Source: an uncultured Eubacteriales bacterium
Lineage (GTDB): Bacteria > Bacillota > Clostridia > Oscillospirales > Acutalibacteraceae
Assembly: GCA_934675165.1 (NCBI GenBank)
Contig: CAKUPP010000004.1
Coordinates: 30,219 to 94,218 of the forward strand
Reading direction: 5' to 3'
Length of the DNA: 64,000 nucleotides
Part shown: one piece after another, positions 1-8,340 of the stretch
Position numbering within the stretch: position 1 is the stretch's first letter
How the letters are laid out: each line of letters opens with the position of its first letter
The notes under the pieces: model-generated
The model's database searches: none
Told to the model about the DNA's origin: nothing
What the model saw: the letters and a program-made list of their open reading frames with translations, nothing else
Translations under genes and position numbers: made by a program

Positions 1-22
1 TTAATGCAGTAAGAAGGTAAGC

Positions 23-823
23 ATGATGATAAATAAAAAAATGATATCAATATTTTTGATTTTATTTATTTTATCTATTGGATTTATAAATATATTAGCT
101 GATCAGGTTCACCCCTCACGATTAGAAGACAGTGCTTCAACGTTAACATCATCTGAAAAAATATTATTGATTTCAATGTTAGATGAAATTAGTACAAAGC
201 AAAATTGCGATATAGCTATAGTTACGATAGACGATCTAGATGGTAAAACTCCTCAACAATATGCCGATGATTATTATGACTACAATAATTATGGTCTGGG
301 AGAAAACAAAGATGGTATTTTGTTACTTATAAGCACAAATAGCAGAGACTGGTATATATCTACACATGGATTTGGAATAACAGCATTTACTGATGCTGGA
401 ATAAATTATATTGGTAAACAGATATCTACCTATCTTTCAAAAAATGATTACTGTCGTGCGTTTGAAACTTATGCCAATTTGTGTGACAGCTTTATAAACA
501 AAGCAAAAAAAAGCAACCCCTACGATTCGCACAATCTTCCTAAAGAACCTCTTGGATGGATTTGGATACCAATATCGTTAGCAGTAGGAATTTTAATATC
601 TTTTTTGATTACAGCAGCAATGAAAAGTCAATTAAAAAATATAAAAAACAAATATAAAGCAGTACAATATGTTAAAAAAAATAGCCTAGATATTACTGAC
701 AAACGAGAATTGTTTTTATTTAGTAAAATCGATCGTCATGCCAAAGTTCCAAAAAACTCTGCAAGCACTGTCCATACAAGTTCATCAGGCAACAAACACG
801 GTGGTGGCGGTGGAAAATTTTAA
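23..823 (+). CDS. TPM-domain membrane-anchored protein
   Basis: The 266-residue product starts with a hydrophobic signal segment (about residues 7-26). A TPM domain follows (about 28-160), recognisable from the SEKILLISMLDEIS helix, the DIAIVTIDDLDGKTPQQYADD strand and helix, and DGILLLIS. A transmembrane helix lies at about 177-200, and a basic cytoplasmic tail ends in GGGGGKF, typical of YgcG-like TPM proteins. TPM proteins are exported and some have phosphatase activity; the substrate here is unknown. The start has AAGGT just upstream. The first twelve bases of the window could be the end of a preceding gene (LemA is a frequent partner), but too little is visible to say. Confidence 0.8.
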   Translation: MMINKKMISIFLILFILSIGFINILADQVHPSRLEDSASTLTSSEKILLISMLDEISTKQNCDIAIVTIDDLDGKTPQQYADDYYDYNNYGLGENKDGILLLISTNSRDWYISTHGFGITAFTDAGINYIGKQISTYLSKNDYCRAFETYANLCDSFINKAKKSNPYDSHNLPKEPLGWIWIPISLAVGILISFLITAAMKSQLKNIKNKYKAVQYVKKNSLDITDKRELFLFSKIDRHAKVPKNSASTVHTSSSGNKHGGGGGKF

Positions 824-845
824 TACAATCAAAGGAGAGAGCTTT

Positions 846-1349
846 GTGAAAAAATTCGGTAATAGATGGATATCCATCATGTTTATATCATTAGTAGTCA
901 TAACTCTATTGTCAAGTTGTAGTTTAAATCAAGAAACAATGAAAAGTAAAACTGCATACGAGAAAACATCTTCAACTTTAGATAATGTCAATTTTAATAC
1001 TGTGGATAAAGACTACACAAAGATGAAAACGCAAGAAGCATATGAAGATATGTATTCATTTGTATATTCACAATCGGCGAAAGAAAATCTAAACAAAATA
1101 ATGAAAGTTAAAGGTTTGGTAACTCGTAAATCCGAAGAAAATATTAATTTATATGCAGTAAAAATACGAGATTACAAGAAAAATTTATTTGGACCATATT
1201 TTTACGTTATGGGATGGTCAGAAGAAAATTACGAAAACCTCAGAAATAAAACTATTGAAATTGTAGGAATAAATAAATATGTGGATCAAATTGGAACTTT
1301 TGCATTGGTTACTATTCCACAAAATGTTGAAGTGGTTGATGCAGAGTAA
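846..1349 (+). CDS. Putative lipoprotein of unknown function
   Basis: The 167-residue product has a typical lipoprotein signal: basic N-terminus, hydrophobic stretch, then lipobox LLSSCSLN with the lipidated cysteine at about residue 25. The rest is charged and soluble, with no family I recognise. A GTG start at 846 is preferred over an upstream in-frame ATG at 738, because AAAGGAGAG lies just before 846 and the longer version would overlap the TPM gene by 86 bases. It lies 22 bases after the TPM gene, so the two are probably co-transcribed and act at the envelope. The mRNA ends at the hairpin at 1354-1400. Confidence 0.7.
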   Translation: MKKFGNRWISIMFISLVVITLLSSCSLNQETMKSKTAYEKTSSTLDNVNFNTVDKDYTKMKTQEAYEDMYSFVYSQSAKENLNKIMKVKGLVTRKSEENINLYAVKIRDYKKNLFGPYFYVMGWSEENYENLRNKTIEIVGINKYVDQIGTFALVTIPQNVEVVDAE

Positions 1350-1353
1350 CATA

Positions 1354-1400
1354 AAAAAATCCGAACATATTGCATTAACAGCCGTATGTTCGGATTTTTA
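1354..1400. terminator. Bidirectional hairpin terminator
   Basis: Near-perfect inverted repeat AAAAATCCGAACATA ... TATGTTCGGATTTTT with a 14-base loop and runs of A on one side and T on the other. It lies between the convergent lipoprotein gene and rnpB, and can end both transcripts. Confidence 0.85.
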
Positions 1401-1415
1401 AACTAAATTAAAAAA

Positions 1416-1750
1416 TAAGTAAATCGATAAGCCGAGTTTTGTCGTGAGTAATCATCTATCTTGGCCAAGTGTCACCACACTGGCTCAACGCCACTTTTTA
1501 TTACACCGAGCAAGTGTATTTTTTACCAAACAGTGTTGCTCCGATTAGGGTTTGCACGGCTGCACAATCTCTTGTACACCGGTGAGCTCTTACCTCGCCT
1601 TTTCATCCTTACCCAAATTATTGGGCGGTTTAGTTTCTGTTGCACTTTCCCTGAGGTCGCCCTCGGCGGTTGTTAACCGTTAATCTGCTCTGCGGAGCTC
1701 GGACTTTCCTCATATCAATTTAATTGACACGCGATTACTTGATTTACTTA
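1416..1750 (-). ncRNA. rnpB: RNase P RNA (M1-type ribozyme)
   Basis: On the minus strand the gene contains the universal 5' block GAGGAAAGTCCGAGCTCC (near 1693-1712) and ends with ACAAAACTCGGCTTATCG, the conserved 3' block. The two ends pair as helix P1 (TAAGTAAATC at 1741-1750 with GATTTACTTA at 1416-1425), which sets the limits at about 335 nt. It is the catalytic subunit that trims tRNA 5' ends. The conserved cores I can see argue for a normal functional RNA. I did not fold the whole molecule, so bacterial type A versus B is not assigned. Confidence 0.95.
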
Positions 1751-1758
1751 CAAAAATT

Positions 1759-1787
1759 ATTCTATCATATCAATTTTAAGAATTCAA
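1759..1787 (-). promoter_or_regulatory. Promoter of rnpB
   Basis: On the minus strand TTGAAT, 17 bases, TAGAAT (with an upstream TG). The predicted start falls at the P1 helix of rnpB, which supports the assignment. Confidence 0.7.
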
Positions 1788-1857
1788 GCTCAAAAATTTC
1801 AATTATTTAGTATTATGACGTGATATTAAAATTTTTAAATTTAAAAATTATTCATAT

Positions 1858-2607
1858 TTACATATAAAAAACAATGCTAACATCTTCATTATCTAAATCC
1901 ATTTGTGTATATTCAATAAAATCATATTCATCAAGAACTCGTTTATCAAACTCTGTAATATTACTATTTTCAAGTGTTACTACAACCAAGTACATTTCAT
2001 CAGTATTTTTTTCCTGATTTAGTACAATGTTTACTGATTTTATCCCATAACGTTCCATAATTCCCATTATTGTATCTACTTCTAAACCACTATAAAGTAA
2101 CCGTTCAATAAGCATTCTTCCTATAAAGTATCTTATAAATGTTTTTTGTGATCTGATATCTGATAAGTCATTTACTACTCCCAAAATTTTTTGAGACACA
2201 TTTGTATACCTTTCATACGCTTTATAAATTTCGTAAGGAACTTCGACGCCCGAATCTAACCAATCTTTTACGTCTGAAATATTTACATCCGAAACAAAAT
2301 CGCCATATTTAGTTGTACAAACAGCGTCAAATTGATCTAAAATGTTTAATAATCTAGATCTGGCTCTAAAAAATTCATTATACTTTTGGCAACAAAATTT
2401 TAATACTACATATGAAATATTGATTTTTGTTGATTTTTTTAATCGTTTTGTGTTGTTTTGCGAGTTTTTAATCATTGATGTTTCAGTCTCTCTCAATGTT
2501 TTTTTGCCTGAATTAAAAATAGAGTACGTTGTTGTACAAAATACACTTGCAAAACAACACAGTATCGTTGTAATTTTCAAAATTTTTAGCTTTACAAATT
2601 TTGTCAT
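1858..2607 (-). CDS. Unknown exported or membrane-anchored protein
   Basis: I do not recognise this 249-residue protein. Residues 9-30 form a cysteine-containing hydrophobic segment behind a Lys-rich N-terminus, either a signal peptide or a single anchor. A basic, Asn/Lys/Thr-rich stretch follows (about 33-63), then a mostly helical region to about 190. The C-terminal third has alternating beta-like segments (VNIVLNQEK, MYLVVVTLENS) reminiscent of small alpha/beta domains. A good AAAGGAGAG site precedes the ATG. It is a monocistronic gene between rnpB and the next minus-strand gene, followed by a very AT-rich palindromic stretch near 1830-1850. Confidence 0.6.
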   Translation of the reverse strand: MTKFVKLKILKITTILCCFASVFCTTTYSIFNSGKKTLRETETSMIKNSQNNTKRLKKSTKINISYVVLKFCCQKYNEFFRARSRLLNILDQFDAVCTTKYGDFVSDVNISDVKDWLDSGVEVPYEIYKAYERYTNVSQKILGVVNDLSDIRSQKTFIRYFIGRMLIERLLYSGLEVDTIMGIMERYGIKSVNIVLNQEKNTDEMYLVVVTLENSNITEFDKRVLDEYDFIEYTQMDLDNEDVSIVFYM

Positions 2608-2756
2608 AAATTTTTAACTCTCCTTTATTTAAATTATCATTTAATTATATCACCATTTATTACAATATCAATATTCCATTTAAGTAATAGATTAAAAAAA
2701 TATGACATTAATTCGACATAATTCAACAAATTTCTTGAATCATTACAAAAAATAAA

Positions 2757-2790
2757 GTTACCAAAAGATGTAATAAAATCTTTGGTAACT
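2757..2790 (-). terminator. Hairpin terminator after the Cys-rich membrane protein gene
   Basis: Arms GTTACCAAAAGAT and ATCTTTGGTAAC around a short loop. On the minus strand it is followed by a T-rich run, and it lies about 20 bases after the stop at 2809. Confidence 0.8.
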
Positions 2791-2808
2791 TACCCTATAT
2801 TTTATTAA

Positions 2809-3219
2809 TTAGTTTCCAGCCAAACATTTAAAAAATGATACTAAACCACTAAGCAACATTGTAAAGAAAAATGTACCAAGCCCGATAAGGAAAATCATAG
2901 ACATTGCCGTTATTTCAAGCACAATTGCTAATGCTGCAATAGAAGTTACTACCGTGCCTATTGTCCCAATTAATAAACAAGTTAAACTGCGTTTTAGACA
3001 TATCACAAGTCGCATACATGTTCCGCATGAAGAAATGGGCAACATTATCATGAGTAATATTAAAGTTGCTCCTGCTATAGCAAAAGCTATCCAAATTGCT
3101 GTTACTATCAAGGGTGTACTTCCCGCTGCAAATAGCGATGCCACAATTATTCCAAAAATTATACCCAAAACAGTCCCTATAATTCCGCAACCACATGCAC
3201 ATTTTTTATCTGTCTTCAT
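2809..3219 (-). CDS. Small Cys-rich integral membrane protein
   Basis: The 136-residue product has a short charged N-terminus carrying CACGCG, then four predicted hydrophobic helices (about 13-33, 36-60, 78-100, 105-128) with further cysteines between them (SSCGTCMR, CLKR). A strong GGGGGTG site precedes the ATG. Many Clostridia have small Gly/Ala-rich membrane proteins with this outline, but I cannot name a family with a known job. The paired N-terminal cysteines could bind a metal or form disulphides; that is inference. It is divergent from lspA, with a 14-bp palindrome between them. Confidence 0.6.
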   Translation of the reverse strand: MKTDKKCACGCGIIGTVLGIIFGIIVASLFAAGSTPLIVTAIWIAFAIAGATLILLMIMLPISSCGTCMRLVICLKRSLTCLLIGTIGTVVTSIAALAIVLEITAMSMIFLIGLGTFFFTMLLSGLVSFFKCLAGN

Positions 3220-3240
3220 TTTTTATCACCCCCATTAATA

Positions 3241-3254
3241 TACTATGCATAGTA
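3241..3254. promoter_or_regulatory. 14-bp perfect palindrome between divergent genes
   Basis: TACTATGCATAGTA is self-complementary and lies 21 bases upstream of the minus-strand membrane protein ATG and 15 bases upstream of the lspA -35 element. It could be an operator for either gene, or part of the minus-strand promoter. Confidence 0.35.
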
Positions 3255-3268
3255 CATGAAAAGAGTTA

Positions 3269-3297
3269 TTGATAAATTACAAACAGTATAATATAAT
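3269..3297 (+). promoter_or_regulatory. Promoter of lspA
   Basis: TTGATA, 17 bases, TATAAT, ending 38 bases before the lspA start: a good sigma-A-type match. Confidence 0.75.
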
Positions 3298-3335
3298 GTT
3301 GATAAATTCCATTGCAAAGTAAAGGGTGACATTTT

Positions 3336-3776
3336 ATGATTTTATTTTTCTCTTTATTGTTTATAGTACCGGTAGTAGACCAATTAATAAAATTTTTTAT
3401 CATCTCAACTGTACCAGAAAAAAAATTGGTTAATACATTTTTACCATTTCTAAAAATTACTCATACTAAAAATTATGGAGCTGCTTTAGGGATTTTTTAT
3501 AACAAAAGAGCGCTACTTATATTTGTAACACTCTCAATTTTAGTTTATTTGATTTACTTAATGGTTTCAAAAAAAATCAAAAATAAATTTATTTTGGGAT
3601 CAATTTCTTTAATAATAGGCGGAGGTATTGGAAACCTTATTGACAGAATTTTAAAAGGATATGTAACAGATTACATATTACTTTCATTTTTTCCACCAGT
3701 ATGTAATTTTGCCGACTACTGCATAACATTTGGAGTAATTTTGCTTTTAGTTTGTGTGATAAAGCAAAGACACTAA
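3336..3776 (+). CDS. lspA: Lipoprotein signal peptidase (signal peptidase II)
   Basis: Membrane aspartic protease that removes the signal peptide of diacylglyceryl-modified prolipoproteins. The 146-residue length and four hydrophobic helices fit the family. The family motifs are visible: VVDQLIKFF in helix 1, KNYGAALGIF in the first loop, and the two catalytic aspartates in GGIGNLIDRI (Asp at about 106) and in CNFADYCIT (Asp at about 130). It is a single gene with its own promoter, convergent with the GHL10 gene at a nine-base gap. Candidate substrates in the window are the lipoproteins at 846, 13695 and 20004. Confidence 0.93.
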   Translation: MILFFSLLFIVPVVDQLIKFFIISTVPEKKLVNTFLPFLKITHTKNYGAALGIFYNKRALLIFVTLSILVYLIYLMVSKKIKNKFILGSISLIIGGGIGNLIDRILKGYVTDYILLSFFPPVCNFADYCITFGVILLLVCVIKQRH

Positions 3777-3785
3777 GTGTAATTT

Positions 3786-4988
3786 TTATTGATCTATTGC
3801 TTTTACCAAATTTGAAATTTCTGATCTAGTTTTATCTGTATCTAAGAATGAAGATGAATAAAGCATTATGCCTTTGTAACCCATATTTTTAATAATAGCA
3901 TATTCGGTGGCAAGAATATTATCCGAACCATTCCAAGTGTTAGAATCTAAATTAGTTCCAATCTTATAAACTGCAAGCCCTGCATAAAGTTTTACACGCG
4001 ATCTATTAGGAACTCGAGCCCAGATGTTTGCTGCTTTTTCAAAAGGAAGTGCAGGACATCTTAAACTCCAATAAAGTTGTGGACAAAGATAGTCTACATA
4101 TCCCGAGTTACCCAACCAAGTTTCCGGATCAGCTCCTATCTCGTGACATTTATTAATGTTGCCTGCTGGAGAAATTCCAAACTGAACGTTTGGTTTAATA
4201 TTCTTTATGCTTGAGTACACTTCCGATACCATTAAATTTACTGCTTGAGATTTTGAAAGATAATTATTTTCATTTGAAGGAATATTTTTTGATTCCGGAT
4301 AAAAATAGTCATCAAAATGTATACCATCCACATCATACTTTGATACTATTTCCTTTACTCCATTTTTTATAAGTTCACGTACTTCGGGATATGCTGGGTT
4401 ATAGTAAAGCCCATCTGATGTTTTTACTAAACAATGACGTCCTTTTATTTTGTGGCAAGGATTATTTTCACTAAGTGGCGACGGTGCATTTTTAGCTTGT
4501 ATTCTTAAAGGATTAATCCAAGCGTGAATTTTTAATTTATTTTTGTGACACTGATTTACCATATATTCCAGCGGATCAAACCCTGGATCTTTTCCTTGCA
4601 CTCCTGTTAATAAATGTGACCAAGGAAAAAACTCAGATCTGTAAAGTGCATCACTGTGAGATCTCACGTGAATTATCAATGTATTAGCATGTGCTTTTTT
4701 TGCAGTTTGAATTATTTTATCAAATTTTTGTTTAAATTTAAGTTCTGTATTTTGAGATGAATTAATTTTTAATTCTAAATATGAAATCCATACTCCAACC
4801 ATTTTTTCGTCTACATCACTATTACCATTAAAACACGGTTCAAGCAATGAATCAGCCGGAGGATTAGCACAATAACACGGTTCTTTTTTATTGGCCCTTA
4901 TAAATTGACATAAACAAATAATACTCGCTAAAAATAAACATGATATTCCTGCTTTTGCAAACATTTTTAATTTAAATTGTTCCATCAC
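3786..4988 (-). CDS. Exported GHL10-type glycoside hydrolase (YngK/DUF187 family)
   Basis: The 400-residue protein has a signal or anchor helix (about 10-28), a short linker, then a TIM-barrel-like GHL10 domain (PF02638 type) from about 62 to 390. Diagnostic stretches are VGVWISYLEL, HAWINPLRI, YYNPAYPEVRELI and, in the active-site region, YDVDGIHFDDYFYPE. Members are predicted to cleave cell-wall or other polysaccharides outside the cell; the substrate is not known from sequence. GTG at 4988 and ATG at 4985 are adjacent possible starts behind AAAGGAGA. It lies 14 bases after rpe in a three-gene operon with the unknown secreted protein at 5641. Confidence 0.8.
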   Translation of the reverse strand: MMEQFKLKMFAKAGISCLFLASIICLCQFIRANKKEPCYCANPPADSLLEPCFNGNSDVDEKMVGVWISYLELKINSSQNTELKFKQKFDKIIQTAKKAHANTLIIHVRSHSDALYRSEFFPWSHLLTGVQGKDPGFDPLEYMVNQCHKNKLKIHAWINPLRIQAKNAPSPLSENNPCHKIKGRHCLVKTSDGLYYNPAYPEVRELIKNGVKEIVSKYDVDGIHFDDYFYPESKNIPSNENNYLSKSQAVNLMVSEVYSSIKNIKPNVQFGISPAGNINKCHEIGADPETWLGNSGYVDYLCPQLYWSLRCPALPFEKAANIWARVPNRSRVKLYAGLAVYKIGTNLDSNTWNGSDNILATEYAIIKNMGYKGIMLYSSSFLDTDKTRSEISNLVKAIDQ

Positions 4989-5002
4989 CGGTACTATCTC
5001 CT

Positions 5003-5632
5003 TTATTTTTTTAATTTTTGTATGGTTTCGGCTATATTCTCCGAATTAAATATACAAGTTCCTGACACACACACATCTACCGGATATTTTTTTACTATTT
5101 TTATAGTTTCAAGATTAATACCACCATCGACTTCTACCAAGATATTGGGATATTTTGATTTTATAAACAACGATTTTTCCATTTGATCTGGCATAAATTT
5201 TTGCCCACCAAAACCTGGTTCAACAGTCATTATTAACACTAAATCTACAAACTCAAGATATGGTTCAAGAAGTTTTACAGAAGTGCTAGGCTTAATAGAA
5301 ATACCAACCATCTTTCCTGATTTTTTTATAGTACTGATTGTATCAAGAACGTTACTTTCAGACTCAAAATGAAAAGTTATCAAATCAGCTCCAGCATCTA
5401 AAAAACGCTCAATATACATACGTGGCTTAGTTACCATGAGATGTACATCAAAAAAAATTGAAGAATACGTGCGTAAAGATTTAACAACGTCAGGACCAAA
5501 AGATATATTCGGAACAAAATTCCCATCCATAATATCCATATGCACCCAGTCTGCACCATATTTAGAAATTTTTTTGATTTCTTTACCCATTTGAGAAAAA
5601 TTACACGCAAGCATAGAAGGAGATACTTTCAT
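5003..5632 (-). CDS. rpe: Ribulose-phosphate 3-epimerase
   Basis: Interconverts ribulose 5-phosphate and xylulose 5-phosphate in the pentose phosphate pathway. The whole TIM-barrel is present: SPSMLACNF, the metal-binding HMDIMDGNFVPNISFG, DVHLMV, MTVEPGFGGQKF, and phosphate-binding VDGGIN. The start at ATG 5632 matches where family members begin; a GTG at 5644 is also in frame and would overlap the upstream gene by four bases. Neither has a clear Shine-Dalgarno, so translation may be coupled to the upstream gene. About 209 residues, usual for the family. It is placed between two exported proteins, unusual company for a cytosolic epimerase. Confidence 0.92.
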   Translation of the reverse strand: MKVSPSMLACNFSQMGKEIKKISKYGADWVHMDIMDGNFVPNISFGPDVVKSLRTYSSIFFDVHLMVTKPRMYIERFLDAGADLITFHFESESNVLDTISTIKKSGKMVGISIKPSTSVKLLEPYLEFVDLVLIMTVEPGFGGQKFMPDQMEKSLFIKSKYPNILVEVDGGINLETIKIVKKYPVDVCVSGTCIFNSENIAETIQKLKK

Positions 5633-5640
5633 AGTTTTGA

Positions 5641-6189
5641 TCACAAGAAAAATTTTTCTTGGATATTCACATCCTTTAAATAAAATTTGTATAGCTTAAT
5701 ATCTAAATTATCCAAACAATCTACAACAAAGTCGCTTAAATTATTTTCCTCACCATCTTCATCTTCACCCCAAAATTTATCAAGCCCTCCTACCCGACAT
5801 ATCGCAGATACTTTAGCCACAACAACCCAGCGCCGTTCCCTCATCATCACCCATTCACCTGTTTTAACTAAATTAAAAATCAAGTTTTCAATAAAGTTCT
5901 TTTCTAACATAAATATGTCTTTGTACAATAAAGTATTAAGCACACAATCGTCAATCACAATGCATTCTGGGGACTCATCCTTATAAAACTCATTTCGAAC
6001 AAAACGCACAGGATTAAATAAAAATACTATTGTATAAATTTTTTTATTTTCGTTGTAGTAGCGGTGCATATACATATGCGATTTGCATTCGTAAAGTAAA
6101 TTTGATTTTTCAGCTTTAAAATTTAAATTCAAACAAGTGGTCGTCAATACCAGCATACATGTAAAAAATTTCAATAATTTCTTTATCAT
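5641..6189 (-). CDS. Unknown secreted protein
   Basis: Unrecognised 182-residue product with a cleavable-looking signal peptide (basic MIKKLLK, then FFTCMLVLTTTCLNLNF). The mature part is acidic toward the C-terminus (EDEDGEENN) and contains conserved-looking hydrophobic strands (YTIVFLFNPVRF, WVMMRERRWVVVAKVSAICRV). It is the first gene of the operon leading to rpe and the GHL10 hydrolase. The upstream region holds a TCGTGA...TCACGA dyad over the presumed promoter, so the operon may be under a specific repressor. Confidence 0.6.
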   Translation of the reverse strand: MIKKLLKFFTCMLVLTTTCLNLNFKAEKSNLLYECKSHMYMHRYYNENKKIYTIVFLFNPVRFVRNEFYKDESPECIVIDDCVLNTLLYKDIFMLEKNFIENLIFNLVKTGEWVMMRERRWVVVAKVSAICRVGGLDKFWGEDEDGEENNLSDFVVDCLDNLDIKLYKFYLKDVNIQEKFFL

Positions 6190-6216
6190 TGTCGTCTCTC
6201 TCCATCATTTTTTATA

Positions 6217-6239
6217 TCGTGAGTTATAGTATATCACGA
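6217..6239 (-). promoter_or_regulatory. Dyad operator candidate over a promoter
   Basis: TCGTGA, 11 bases, TCACGA. On the minus strand the spacer includes a TATACT-like -10 element, so the dyad straddles the likely promoter of the 6189 operon. The half-site resembles the one in the promoter at 14246-14273. Confidence 0.4.
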
Positions 6240-6400
6240 CCAAAAAAATTCAAACTATATATAAAATAAAGTAAGATGGTGATTTTAATTATTCTTTTTT
6301 ATAAATTTTGTATTTTTTAAGCAACTATATAAAATATATTTATAAACATTTTGCCAATAATTCACATTTTATTTAAATAAAAATTTAGATTACAACATAT

Positions 6401-7246
6401 TTATAATTTATGTAATAAAGATTCAAAAAATTTTATATCTTTGAAAATATGTTCAAACTCATTTAAATTAAGTTGCTGAAAACTATCTGACAGTGCCTTA
6501 CTTGGATTGCAATGGACTTCAATCATAATGCCATCTGCGCCAACAGCAACGGCAGCTCTTGATATATTTTTTAGTATGTCTTTACGCCCCAGAGAATGAC
6601 TTACATCAATAATTACAGGAATTTTTGTATCGTTTTTTAGTATTGCAGCACATGAAATATCAAGAGTATTTCGTGTAGCGGTTTCAAACGTCCTTATGCC
6701 ACGCTCACACATAATAATATTATTATTCCCTTCACACGCAATGTATTCTGCCGCATATTTAAATTCCTCGATTGTAGAAGACATACCTCTTTTTAATAAA
6801 ACTGATTTTTTAGATCTTCCTACTTCTTTTAACAATTCAAAATTTTGCATATTTCTAGAACCTATTTGCAAAATATCTATATACTCTGACATACTTTCTA
6901 CTAGTCGAGTATCTGTCACTTCACTAACAGACATCATTCCATATTTTTGGGCTGTATTTTTAAGTAATTTTAAACCATTTTCTTTTAATCCTTGAAATTC
7001 ATACGGCGATGTCCTTGGTTTATATAGTCCGCCTCTTAAAAATTTTACACCTAACTTTGACAATTCTTTTGCTGTTATATCCAATAGCTTTTCATTTTCT
7101 ACTGAGCATGGACCGGCAATTACATGAAACTCTTTTTTTAAAAAATTAAATTGATCTTCTATAGAATTAAAATTATATTGTGAATTTTTCTCTATTTTCT
7201 TAATATTCACTGCACTTTCCTCCAAGCTCTTATCTTTTATTAGCAA
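6401..7246 (-). CDS. aroF: 3-deoxy-7-phosphoheptulonate (DAHP) synthase, type I beta
   Basis: Condenses phosphoenolpyruvate and erythrose 4-phosphate in the first step of the shikimate pathway. The 281 residues hold a complete KDO8P/DAHP-synthase barrel: HVIAGPCSVE, LRGGLYKPRTSPYEFQGL, QIGSRNMQNFELL, LLKRGMSSTIEE, CERGIRTFE, and metal/phosphate-site DVSHSLGRKD. Only about 40 residues precede the barrel, so the ferredoxin-like regulatory domain and the fused chorismate mutase seen in many relatives are both absent. Feedback control may therefore be missing; that is inference. It is the last gene of the aroB-aroA-aroC operon, eight bases after aroC, with a TTG start behind AGGAA. Confidence 0.9.
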   Translation of the reverse strand: MLIKDKSLEESAVNIKKIEKNSQYNFNSIEDQFNFLKKEFHVIAGPCSVENEKLLDITAKELSKLGVKFLRGGLYKPRTSPYEFQGLKENGLKLLKNTAQKYGMMSVSEVTDTRLVESMSEYIDILQIGSRNMQNFELLKEVGRSKKSVLLKRGMSSTIEEFKYAAEYIACEGNNNIIMCERGIRTFETATRNTLDISCAAILKNDTKIPVIIDVSHSLGRKDILKNISRAAVAVGADGIMIEVHCNPSKALSDSFQQLNLNEFEHIFKDIKFFESLLHKL

Positions 7247-7254
7247 TAAAATTC

Positions 7255-8340
7255 CTACTTATTTAAGTAAGGAACCATTAAATCCAAAATCGCAATAGCA
7301 GCAGCAGATTCAACAATTACAGGAGCGCGAACAGCAATACATGGATCGTGGCGCCCTTGTACTGAAATTTGACAATTTACTTGAGATTTTAAATTTACCG
7401 TATTTTGAACTTTTTTGATCGAAGGAGTAGGTTTAAACGCAACCTTAAATATTATTGGCATTCCGGAACTAATTCCACCCAAAACTCCCCCGTGATTATT
7501 AGTAGATGTACAAATTCCCTTATCGCCAAATAAAAAGCAATCATTGTTTATACTTCCTTCAAGTTTCGTACCTGAAAATCCACTCCCAAATTCTATTCCT
7601 TTAATTCCTGGAATTCCAAAAATAATAGAAGAAATTTTACTTTCTACGTTATCAAAAATAGGATCACCTATTCCTGCCGGAACACCAATAACAGCACATT
7701 CGATAATGCCTCCAATACTGTCTCCTTTTGATTTAAGATCCGATATTTTATTTTTCATTTCTGTCCCTTTTTCATCTTCAATTACAGGAAAAAAATCTTT
7801 TGACAATTTCTTAATAATACAATCATCTATACTGCAAGAATTAAATTTTACATCTTCAATATTTCCAACAGAATATATATGAGAAATTACATTTATTGAA
7901 TTTTTAAGCAAAAATCCTCTACAAATCGTACCAGCAAAAACAAGTGCAGCAGTTAGGCGCCCTGAAGAATGTCCGCCACCTCTAAAGTCTTCAAATCCTT
8001 TATACTTTACGTAATTTGTATAATCAGCATGTCCCGGCCTTAAAAAAAATCTTTGAATATCATAATTTTGTGGTTCTATATCTTCATTTTTTATTATTGC
8101 GCATATAGGAGTACCAGTTGTGACACCATTTAAAACGCCAGATAAAATTTTGGGATCATCTTGTTCTTTGCGGCTTGTGATATCCACTCCTGGTGGCAAC
8201 CTTTTTTTCATCTGAAATTTTAGATATTCAAAATTTATTTTTTGCCCATATGGAAATCCATCTATAACAACTCCCACAGCAGGTCCATGACTCTCTCCAA
8301 AAATTGAAATTTTTATATTATTCCCCCACATCGAAGACAC
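7255..8340 (-). CDS. aroC: Chorismate synthase
   Basis: Makes chorismate from 5-enolpyruvylshikimate 3-phosphate, needing reduced FMN. Family signatures are complete: GNNIKISIFGESHG, the RPGHADYTNYVKYK block, DFRGGGHSSGRLTAA, and near the C-terminus QGRHDPCIAVRAPVI. A GTG start at 8340 is chosen over an ATG at 8346: the GGGAGG site is eight bases from the GTG but only two or three from the ATG, and the resulting N-terminus matches family members that begin MSS.WGN. The gene overlaps the end of aroA by 23 bases, indicating translational coupling. Confidence 0.93.
   Translation of the reverse strand: MSSMWGNNIKISIFGESHGPAVGVVIDGFPYGQKINFEYLKFQMKKRLPPGVDITSRKEQDDPKILSGVLNGVTTGTPICAIIKNEDIEPQNYDIQRFFLRPGHADYTNYVKYKGFEDFRGGGHSSGRLTAALVFAGTICRGFLLKNSINVISHIYSVGNIEDVKFNSCSIDDCIIKKLSKDFFPVIEDEKGTEMKNKISDLKSKGDSIGGIIECAVIGVPAGIGDPIFDNVESKISSIIFGIPGIKGIEFGSGFSGTKLEGSINNDCFLFGDKGICTSTNNHGGVLGGISSGMPIIFKVAFKPTPSIKKVQNTVNLKSQVNCQISVQGRHDPCIAVRAPVIVESAAAIAILDLMVPYLNK

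Noticed and set aside
738..846. Longer start for the first lipoprotein
   Set aside because: It would overlap the TPM gene by 86 bases and bury the lipoprotein signal; GTG 846 has a proper ribosome binding site.
1461..1676. 71-codon open frame on the plus strand
   Set aside because: It lies wholly inside the RNase P RNA gene on the opposite strand; the conserved RNA blocks and P1 pairing explain the sequence.
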